Shown piece after piece: positions 55,917 to 64,000 of a DNA stretch of 64,000 nt. Numbering within the stretch: the stretch's first letter is position 1; the number at the start of each line of letters is the position of its first letter. Position numbers and translations under genes: made by a program. The stretch comes from Lycium barbarum (lineage: Eukaryota; Streptophyta; Magnoliopsida; Solanales; Solanaceae): assembly GCF_019175385.1 (NCBI RefSeq), contig NC_083337.1:19763885-19827884 (forward strand), written 5' to 3'. The notes beneath the pieces are model-generated. The model was not told where the DNA came from and ran no database searches. It saw only the letters and a list, made by a program, of their open reading frames with translations.

Positions 55917-57313
55917 CTAAGTCAAAGTACAACAAGCTTTCCCTACGAGCGTATACCGTGCCTCACAGGATATGACCTTTTTGCTCAAATAGTAGATGGC
56001 ATGTTCCTTCTTGCCTTTTTCATCATGTTGGGTAAGCATGCATCCAAAAGTATTTTTTGATACGGACAAGTATAGTAACAGAGGACTCTCTTGCCTGGGT
56101 AGCACTAAGACGGGAGGATTGGAAAGATATCTCTTTATTTTTTCAAATGCCTCTTGGCATTCTTCCGTACAATTTGTGGGAGCGTCTTTCTTGAGCAATT
56201 TAAGGATTGGCTCCACAATCACAGTTGACTGGGATATGAACCACCCAATGTAGTTTAACCTTCCCAAGAAGCCCACAAATTTGTTTTTAGTGTTGGGAGG
56301 CGGCAACTCCCGAATTGCTTTGATTTTGGTAGGATCCAGTTAAATACCTCTGCGACTGACTATGAATCCTAGCAACTTACCTGCAGGCACTCCAAATGCA
56401 CACTTTGCCGGATTCAGCCTCAGATTGAATTTGCGAAGTCTGTCAAAGAACTTGTGCAAGTGCACGGTATGTTCCGAACTTTCCCTTGATTTTATGATGA
56501 CATCGTCCACAAGACTTCAATTTCTTGATGCATCATATCGTGGAACAGGGTAGTCATAGCTCTCATGTATGTAGAGCTGGCATTTTTGAGGTCGAACGAC
56601 ATCACCCTGTAATGGTAGACTCTCCAAGGGTGATGAAGGCTGTTTTTTCTGCATCTTCTTCGCTCATGAGTATTTGATGGTACCCAACGAAACAATCCAT
56701 GAATGATTGTAGCTCGTGATTGGCGCAGTTGTCTATTAGAATGTGGATGTTTGGGAGAGGAAAGTTATCTTTCGAACTAGCCCGGTTGAGATCTCGGTAG
56801 TCCACACAGATCTGAATCTTTCCATCCTTTTTGGGTACTGGCACTATGTTGGCCACCCAATTGGGGTAGGATGTCACCTCAACTATTTCAGACTTGATCT
56901 GTTTCTCTACATTCGTCCTTTATCTTGATACTCATGTCTGGCTTAAATTTTTGCGTCTTTTACTTGACTGGGGCAAAACCCTCCTTGATGGGTAATATGT
57001 AGGCCACTATTTAAGTGCTCCATCCCAGCATATCTGTGTATGACCAGGCGAAGACGTCAACATATTCGTTCAACAGAGCTATGAGCTCTTCTTTCTGTGG
57101 ATCTCCCAAGTGAGCACTGATTCATGTCTCTTTGACATCCTCTTCGTCACTGAGGTTGATCACCTCAGTTTCTTCCATATTCAGCTTCTTCTTATCTTCT
57201 AGCTCCTCCAATTCTTTTACTAGTCCCTCTGGCATCATTGTCTCTTCATCGTATAAGTATCGTATGGTAGTCTTTATAATCTTTGGGCTTAAACTCATCG
57301 TTTCCATTATCAT
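55917..57313 (-). pseudogene. Ogre-2 reverse transcriptase and first RNase H
   Basis: A leader (PEGLVKELEELEDKKKLNM, then LGDPQKEELIALLNEY) precedes RT. RT blocks read YPNWVANIVPVPKKDGKIQI, CVDYRDLNRASSKDNFPLPN and DCFVGYHQILMSEEDAEKTA. VDDVIIKS is present near 56490-56513 but one or two bases are lost just before it, shifting the frame. RNase H continues at KNKFVGFLGRLNYIGWFISQ, EKIKRYLSNPPVLVLPRQ and YYLSKKVISCEARYTLVGKA. Protease is absent: sequence to the right is an unrelated LTR fragment. Confidence 0.82.
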
Positions 57314-57344
57314 TTCTATAGCGTATCTCTCACCTTTATCTCAC

Positions 57345-58579
57345 ATGAAGTCCTTATGAACATAGACTCGTAGTTTCTCGAAACATTGGTCATAGGACAT
57401 GCATTGAGGCTTATGAACAATCTATAACAATGTTGGGGTGACGTAAGGTCGAGAGCCCCTGCTTATATTATGAACGTTTATGAGTATCGTGCCTCGCCTT
57501 GAAGGAAATAGAGAATAAGGCGAGTGTTAACAAAGATAACATCATTAGCCTTATAGGAACATCATGCCAAAATTTCTTGAATCGCTATACTCTAGCTCAT
57601 TATCATCACCATCGTATTCGTATGTAATTCAATATATTGAAGGACTCATAGGCTTCGTTTTCTTATACAACACACCCATTTCATGGTCTACACATCATTT
57701 ATAACATCTTTATACTCACAACATATCAACATTCATAATTCAATCCAACTATCATTCAATTATAGCACTATTCACATTTTATGACCCATTTATTACACTC
57801 TTCAATAATCTAAGTGTTTCAACGTATAAATACTTCAATCATCATGAGAAATTCATCAAACTTACCTTAGATGTTGTAGGAACGAGCCTTGAGTAGCAAT
57901 ACTCTTCTATACCAAAAACCCTATTTCACTTCCTTTGATATTTCTTGGTGTAGATGAACTTCGATAGGTTTCACACTCTTGGTTTCATGGATTTGGTGTT
58001 GTTGATCTTGATTTTCCTTTGATTCTCTTGAATTCTTGTGGATGGAGTGTTTTGGAGTATTCTAGAGAGTTCTTGAATTGTGAAGATGAGAAATGAAATA
58101 AAATGAGCTTGGGGTCCCTTATACTTAACTTAAAAATCTGATTTTTGTGAACAGTAGTCGGGGTGTACAGTGGCCGTAAACCCAGTTTACGGGCCGTATT
58201 CTGTTTTACGGTCCGTCCTTCATGACCGTATTTAAGCATATCAGAAACAGAAAGGTTGCTGTAGGTCATGGTGGCTTACGGTCACAGTTTACGGGCCGTA
58301 TTTCAATTTACGGTCCGTATTTTGAGTCGTATTTTACCATTTCAACATTTGACAGAAAGTTGAAGTTTTGATAGTTGGAAGACGATGGCACTTTACGGTC
58401 CGTAAATCACTTTACGGGTTGTATTCTGTTTTACGACCATTGGGCCGAAATGCAAATCTGCAACTTCCTCATTTCCAAAGTTCATAAATAGTCATTCCCT
58501 ACTTAGTAAAACATCGCACACTCATACACTTCGTTGGTCTACTCGTTGTACGTTCACGGAGAAATTTCGAGGTGTAACA
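57345..58579 (-). repeat. LTR fragment inserted in Ogre-2 gag
   Basis: The right edge on + reads gaaatttcgaggtgtaaca, ending at 58579, the same terminus as the Tekay LTR at 45948. No TGTCACGACCC edge is found on the left, and Ogre text before and after is not contiguous (gag interior to pol leader). A deletion therefore removed the left LTR part together with the end of gag and the protease. The left limit is approximate. Confidence 0.6.
58171..58438 (-). promoter_or_regulatory. U3 word array (ACGGNCCGT) in LTR fragment
   Basis: ACGGGCCGT and ACGGTCCGT pairs lie 19 bp apart at 58189/58208 and 58291/58310. A third pair is reversed at 58395/58414 (the second word reads ACGGGTTGT). Flanks are TTT/AAA instead of the TAT/ATA of the Tekay array. 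Confidence 0.6.
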
Positions 58580-58584
58580 CTGCA

Positions 58585-59625
58585 CCTGGGTTCCCTCGGC
58601 CCTCCACCTACTGACAAACTCTCTATAGCTTTTTGTTGACTTATGTTTGACCTTTTCAAGGAAGTAACGGTCGGGTATTGTTTCGACATTAAAGCAAAAT
58701 CTCTCCATGAGGGATTCTGCCATGTCCTCCTAGGTGAGCCATTGGCGCATATCTTGAGTTGCGAACCACTTAGCAGCCTCTCCAATCAGACTACGACTGA
58801 ATAGTCGCATAGTCAGAGGTTCATTTTTCTTAGCTCCGACCAATTAGTCACAGTAGGACCGGAGGTGTGCCTTGGGATTCCCTATCCCATTAAACATTTT
58901 GAATTTTAGGATTTTGAACCCTTCTGGTAAGTCCAAATCTGGATGTATGCACCGTCATCATATCTTAGGCTCGTAGCCTTCCTTGCGGACCTGTTGGATC
59001 TCTCTAGTAACTCCTCCATCTTCTTTTCCATATCTCTCTTGCGCTTATCCTGTTCGGCCCTCCAGGCCTTCTCTATTTCTTTGTAATGATCTAGCTCTTT
59101 ATGCCCTGGGGAGAATTCACCCGGGATGTTGGGAGTGAAGAAAGATACTTGGTAGGTGGTATGGTTGAGCGGGGCAGTGGTGGTCTGCCCAGTTAGTGGA
59201 GCTGGAACACGTACTTAGTTTTCCGAATTGATGAAAACCTACTGAGGAACCTGGTAAGAAGGGACTGAGTGAGTGGTCCCTGGGATTTGAGTGTATTTTT
59301 TTGGTGGTAGGCTGCGGTAGGAAGGACCAGCGTAGTTTGGATTGGTGGAGCTTAGTGGAGGTGGGATTGTCCCTGGTGGGTATATAGGAAAATGATCGGG
59401 CATTGGGGAGCTTAGTGAAGGAAAGAGAGGAGGATGCCTCATTTCTTCCTTCGAGGCGTCCTTGTCAACCTTGGTTGCCTCATTCCTAGCTACCTTTTCT
59501 TGGAGGGCCGTGACGGCAGTCAGTAATGTTGCGATCACATCTTCTTGAGACGATACTTCCTGTGGATCTTAGGTATCTCCATCGCGGAGAATGAGCTCAT
59601 TTCCATTATTAAGTGTACCGGTCAT
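58585..59625 (-). pseudogene. Ogre-2 gag, N-terminal part
   Basis: The start is the ATG at 59623-59625 (MTGTLNNGNELILRDGD). A coiled-coil-like stretch (DVIATLLTAVTALQEKVARN) and a proline-rich linker (59280-59420) lead to a basic heptad region (KRDMEKKMEELLERSNRS). Capsid text follows: HPDLDLPEGFKILKFKMFNG, GNPKAHLRSYCD, RLFSRSLIGEAAKWFATQDM, ESLMERFCFNVETIPDRYFL and EFVSRWRAEGTQV, where the inserted LTR cuts it. Stops at about 59570 and 59218 and frame changes break it. The capsid order is that of Tat/Ogre gag. Confidence 0.82.
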
Positions 59626-60343
59626 TTTTGCTTTTCCTTTGTCTGAGAGGGATGCTAACACGGCTTTAGACCTCATGAAGTATGCCAGCTTTCGGTACTA
59701 CACTAATCGACCTCATTCTATAAGATAAGAATAACTCAACGGTAGACAAAGTTAGTTACTTGGATAAAAATGACAAAACAAGATATCACATATTGGTATT
59801 TAAAGCGCACGTAGCACATAGAATCATATATTAAAGCTTTAATATTTTTTGATCCTTCATTCTAAAGGTTTGGACGTTATGGGCCTTTTATGTTTGGGTG
59901 GATCTTGGTCCAATGGGCTTTATGGCTGACATAGTTTGGCAAACCTTTCCTGTTACAAAATTTAAACAAATGGGGGGGGGGGGGGGGGGAGGGGAGGGGG
60001 GAATTATAATTTATATTATATAGGGGCCGAGTCTTACGTAGACTGCCTACGTATCCCATCAGGGGAAATCAGGACCTATCTTAGTTCGTTTACCAAAGAA
60101 GGATATACATTTTTCCTAAATATCCTTTGGGCTAAACCTAATTAAAGACATCCCCAAACCAGGCCCGGCTAGGGCTTCCCATGTATCCCTCCATAGGGAC
60201 GACAGGTCGGCGCGGTTCTTTACAATATTTATGGGGGAGGGGTAACTTTTATGTGCAAAATGGGGAACACCTAATATCTACCCAAAAATATAGCTCTGCG
60301 AGTCGTTGTCCTTACAAACTCGCTCTCTCATTTCCCTTTCTTC
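59626..60343 (-). other. Spacer between two gag pieces
   Basis: No coding frame is supported. It holds a G run (59972-59989) extending to 60001 with two single-A interruptions. Two copies of the 50-bp cctacgtatccc-type unit lie at 60039-60088 and 60174-60220; the other four copies are in the Ogre 3' UTR. Confidence 0.45.
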
Positions 60344-60857
60344 TCAGTACTGTGGTGGGAGGATGACCAAGATCTCTCCTATACCGATCTTGTGCTTGAG
60401 CTCGAGCTTGAATGCGTAACACTCTTCTATGTCATGTCCCATAGCTCCAGTATCATACAAGATAAATTTGTTCCTGTTGGGCCCTAATGGCGCGGCCTCG
60501 TAGGCAGGTTCCACGGGTCTGATCTTTCTTAAAGTAGCCAAAGTTGAGAAGATGCGGGTGTACAATTCCTCAAAGACTGTGAAATCATATCACCAAATCT
60601 GAGTACTAGCGGTGACCCCTACTCCACGGATAACAAGGTCATGGCCTAGCAGGATGTGTGGCCCCAACAAGGTCCCAATGATCCTGTCATAGATCAATCT
60701 ACAAATTCTCTTTCTTAGTCCCAGGCACTCATTCAAGGTATGACCCGCTTGGCTGCAGTGAAACGGGCACCTTTTGTAGGCATACACTAACTCGGGCGGT
60801 GGCAACCTAACCCTAGTGGTGCAAGACACTCCCGTAGCGACCATCCTTTCGAATACT
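60344..60857 (-). pseudogene. Ogre-type gag, C-terminal nucleic-acid-binding part
   Basis: Two knuckle-like motifs of the Tat/Ogre gag C-terminus appear in order. KRCPFHCSQAGHTLNECLGL with RKRICRLIYD lies at about 60690-60770. RNKFILYDTGAMGHDIEECY with AFKLELKHKI lies at about 60400-60485; the first Cys/His pair of this second motif is lost. Between them stands LRKIRPVEPAYEAAPLGPN. It lies upstream of the gag N-terminus in element sense, the wrong order for one element. Athila-2 begins directly to its right. Confidence 0.65.
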
Positions 60858-62277
60858 TGATACGCTCAAATTAGACCTTTTATTAGCGGAAAGCGGACGA
60901 TGTCAAATATAGTAACCCAACAAGGTTGGGGTCGAATCCCGCAAGGAATATGGTGTGAAAAGGTTACTAAAATCGTAGAATGCTTAATTTGGGTCTAATG
61001 TCTTACTCCGATGATTTTTGTAGAAAGTAGATTGTTTATGACTAATTTCTAACTAATTGCTTCGGATTGTAATGTATGGTAAAAGAAACCAAGGTTGTGT
61101 CCCCGTCAGATAAAGTGTATGATCATGGGTATTAATCTTGATATACTTCCAATGAATCATTATATGAATGCACTTAACCTCTAGGTGAATCTTTACTATT
61201 TCCCAATAAATAAAGATTATTTCTTTCTATAATTCTCCTAAACATAAGAAAGTTGATATGAAGAACAGTTAATTATGCCAAGTAAATTCTTCTTATACCT
61301 AAGTGAATTTATTAAAGAAGGGTTAACACCTTGAGTTCTTGTTATTTATTCTTACCAAACGCTAAGTACTTTCCCAAGTTAAATAAAGTTTATGGCTTTA
61401 ATCAATGTTTGCGACCATTAATTATGAATGAAGAGCACAGAATAAATAAACCCTAACAATCCATTATGCATTTATCAATCACAAAACACCCATCTTTGGG
61501 TTCACAACCTTAGTAAAGGAGTTTAGCTACTCATGACAAAGAACACACAGTAAAAGATTGAAGAATTTATAATTGCTTACTTTTGATGAAAAGAGATATT
61601 AATAGTACTTGAATTGATGTTTGAAAGCTCCAAAAACAAAGGAATATTCAATGCTCTAAATCAAGAGTCAAAGGATAATAGGTAGTAATAAATAAAATCC
61701 TACATTGGACTATTTATAGGTTTCAAAAACGTAAAATTACAAAATTTGCACTTAAGTCCCAGGCGGCAACTTATACTGTCCGTATAACATTACACGACAC
61801 GTATAAAATTGCACGACCTTTAGTCTTCAGTTCTTCAAAGAAACACACGAGCTGGTATTACACGGTTCATATAAAATTACACGGTTCGTATAAAATTACA
61901 GAGCTTGTATAACTCGATCGTGAAACTACTTCTTCAAACACAACTCTCTGTCTTGTCTTAAATCATTTAACACGCCCAACTATACAGCCCGTATAATATT
62001 ATACGGTCCGTATAAGTTGCTCGTATCTCAACATCTTCCAGCTATGACATTCTGTTGCCTTGTCCTCTTTTATACGACCACAGACATGGTTCGTATAATA
62101 TTGTACGGACCGTGAAAGTCAACTTCTGTGCAATTTTAGCAACTTGTAGTTTCTGAACCTAAACTCTATGATTTACCTGAAACACAACAAAAACACATCA
62201 AAACAACACATACTTACCTAAAAACAAGTAAAACTTCTTGTAAAATGGCATTGAATGTGCCACAATTTTCTGGCACA
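60858..62277 (-). repeat. Athila-2 3' LTR
   Basis: 1420 bp. On minus it reads TGTGCCAGAAAATTGTGGCAC to GAGCGTATCA, the same edges as Athila-1. The polypurine tract at its right side makes it the 3' LTR. The element body extends past the window end. Confidence 0.82.
61771..62115 (-). promoter_or_regulatory. Athila-2 U3 array with 19-bp period
   Basis: Words related to ACGGTCCGT start at 61775 and 61794; 61862, 61881 and 61900; 61984 and 62003; 62086 and 62105. Every step within a group is 19 bp. The word at 62003 lies in a 17-base match to the Tekay LTR. In element sense a TATA box (CCTATAAATAG on minus, 61710-61720) follows about 55 bp after the array. Confidence 0.65.
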
Positions 62278-62293
62278 TCAACACCCCCAACTT
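62278..62293 (-). other. Athila-2 polypurine tract
   Basis: On minus aagttgggggtgttga abuts the LTR start at 62277, preceded by gcttgaggacaag, as in Athila-1. Confidence 0.7.
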
Positions 62294-63834
62294 AAAGTCT
62301 TTGCTTGTCCTCAAGCAAGTATTACAACACAACGCCTCAACTATCACCTAGATATCACAGAGTAATAATGTCTACAATGGTTTTGACTTCGAACTACTGG
62401 CCTGCATGCTTTACTACCAAGGACCACCTCACTTTCACTCTCAAAATGCTATGCACAACTCAAGAATGCTACGACTCACAATGAAGCTTCAATTTATGAC
62501 ATTACATTATCGAACATATCATGATGCACACAAATGTCACTTAAGACGGTCACTTTATTTTGCACCAATTTCCATTCTTATGCCCTAACATAGACCAAAG
62601 AACATCCCAAACACACATATATACAATGAAGAAGGGACAAAAGACTAAAGAGAAGAGAAGACACTCACGCTCACAAAGAATTTCATATCTACACATGCAA
62701 ATACCATAAGCTTGACCTTATTTTTTGTGCTTTCATCCTTGGTTTGTTTAGTTGTGATCACGTTAGGACTTGTTTCGGCTTGTAATGTAGGCTTAGGGAC
62801 GGATAGGATACTTTTTGGGGATTAGTGACTCACCCTCCTAGAACGCTACATTTTTTTTCCCTTCACCTTTATTCACCTTTTCTTTTCCAATATTTGACCT
62901 CGATGTGGTTTATTTCTAATCCAACTTAAAATTATTTTTGCGTTAAAATTTACTAATTTTCTTCTTCATTTTTTTTAGATATGTACAGCCACCACATCGA
63001 GTTTCAACTAACACTACGCCACCCCCAACATAGGATCTTAATCTCTACTCCACACTTATCCTACCTCCAACTTAAGCTTTTAGCCTCTTTTATCTCGTAG
63101 TCTCAAGGAGGGAACGGGTACGAAGCTGGAATACTTTCACAAAGGGTACGGGTTTGTTAACGGCTAGCCAAGAAAAAGGTCAAAGGCTCAATAAGGGAAA
63201 GCTAAGGATATTTACATCATATGGTCAGGCTTATGGCAAAGTGACTATTTATACAATGAAAGCCTAACATCATCTCACAACCAAACCAATTTTTGAATTC
63301 AAACATGATTAACCAGGCCAGTTCTGGATTACACATGTATAGACTGAACACAACTAACAACTCACCCACAAGCTAGCATAAGGACGATTATTTTTTACAA
63401 CTGTAACCTGTTAAGCAATCGTTCATCAGACACAATACCCCAATAATCATAATGTCATACAAAGAATCAATCACGTTAATCAGTAGCTATTTCTAAGTAT
63501 GCATTTTTCAAAATTAGAGGCGCCCACAATTTCCAGCTAAACCACAAAACATGCCATAAGTTTCAGAACACTACCAAATAAGTCAAAACTACTCTATTTT
63601 ATCTAAGAAATATCCTACACATGCCAGTTTCAACAAAAACTAAAACCCCTCAGGAAAAGAACCCTGACAAAGAAAAACTGAGGGGCTCCTAAACACATAT
63701 TTACACTAACAACAAAATCAAGTAATCCCCAACCCCAACTGAAAATCATGCAATGTCCCCAATGCATCAAATGTAAGTAAAACAAGGGTAAGGGATACCT
63801 GGGTGCCCTAGGTGTTGTGCTCATCAGCTCAGAA
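62294..63834 (-). other. Athila-2 3' noncoding region
   Basis: This is the counterpart of 28976-30682. Purine-rich GTTGGGGGT-like tracts on minus occur near 63008-63040, 63058-63085 and 63730-63765; the last is preceded by gatgcattggggacattgca as in Athila-1. No coding frame is supported. Confidence 0.5.
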
Positions 63835-64000
63835 CTATGCTGCATCAGTCGTAGCAACATCAGAAGTAACCTCTCGGGGCTGGTTGCTGGACACACCCAT
63901 GGGATTTGGATAATACTCACGTAGAGAGTTCAGTGTAGCAACCAGAATCATCTCTGCCTCCTCACGGTGCAATCTCTTATTCCTCTACCCTGGATCCTCA
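63835..64000 (-). pseudogene. Athila-2 third ORF, C-terminal end (partial)
   Basis: On minus the frame reads RNKRLHREEAEMILVATLNS, then LREYYPNPMGVSSNQPREVT, ending at a stop (63835-63837) after DVATTDAA. A stop also lies near 63985. Its position just before the GCATTGGGGAC block parallels the env-position ORF of Athila-1. It is cut by the window end. Confidence 0.5.

Larger units (their letters stand above)
36325..64000 (-). mobile_element. Ogre-2, minus strand, with three nested insertions
   Basis: This is a large Ogre/Tat element read right to left. Its 3' LTR (36325-36405 plus about 45954-52437) is followed inward by a polypurine tract, a 2-kb 3' untranslated region with a minisatellite, integrase, a second RNase H, RNase H, RT and gag. 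Insertions are a Tekay (36406-45948), an LTR fragment (57345-58579) and Athila-2 (from 60858). The 5' LTR is outside the window. The dual RNase H and very long LTR support Ogre. Confidence 0.8.

Overview
This window is plant intergenic DNA made almost wholly of LTR retrotransposons nested in one another. I found no host gene. The element types are Ogre/Tat, Athila, a Tekay-type chromovirus and a gag-only non-autonomous element. The LTR edges (TGTCACGACCC..., TGTTGACACC...) and gag/pol types suggest a large-genome solanaceous plant; this is inference, because no single-copy gene is available to confirm it.

Layout. 1-3174 is the 5' part of an Ogre-like element on + (end of LTR, tRNA-Arg-type primer site, decayed ORF1 with a DUF7745-like domain). 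3175-4681 is a Tekay-type LTR fragment, cut by a solo LTR at 4682-7075. A short copia-like LTR piece follows (about 7081-7761). Two head-to-tail copies of one Tekay pol come next (7762-10217 and 10218-14130), the second with its 3' LTR (14164-16353). Another Tekay copy then begins (partial LTR to 16819, tRNA-iMet primer site, gag 17034-18483). Its pol is split by an Athila element (18484-36248), resumes for only 76 bp, and is split again by a minus-strand Ogre (36325 to beyond the window end).

Athila-1 has LTRs of about 1.3 kb, a tRNA-Asp-type primer site, broken gag-pol and a broken third ORF in the env position. Its right LTR holds a young 4.2-kb gag-only element (30943-35170, perfect 5-bp target duplication) with an intact 652-codon ORF. 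Ogre-2 holds a Tekay element inside its 6.5-kb LTR (36406-45948, perfect ATTTT duplication), an LTR fragment inside gag (57345-58579) and a second Athila at 60858.

Only the gag-only element keeps an open reading frame of full length; all other coding regions carry stops, frameshifts or deletions. The most unexpected signal is shared promoter architecture. Five LTR families in this window, Athila and Tekay-type alike, carry clusters of short inverted-symmetric words repeating at about 18-20 bp in U3, next to TATA-like boxes in most of them. Similar word/TATA-like modules sit inside Athila-1, upstream of its third ORF.
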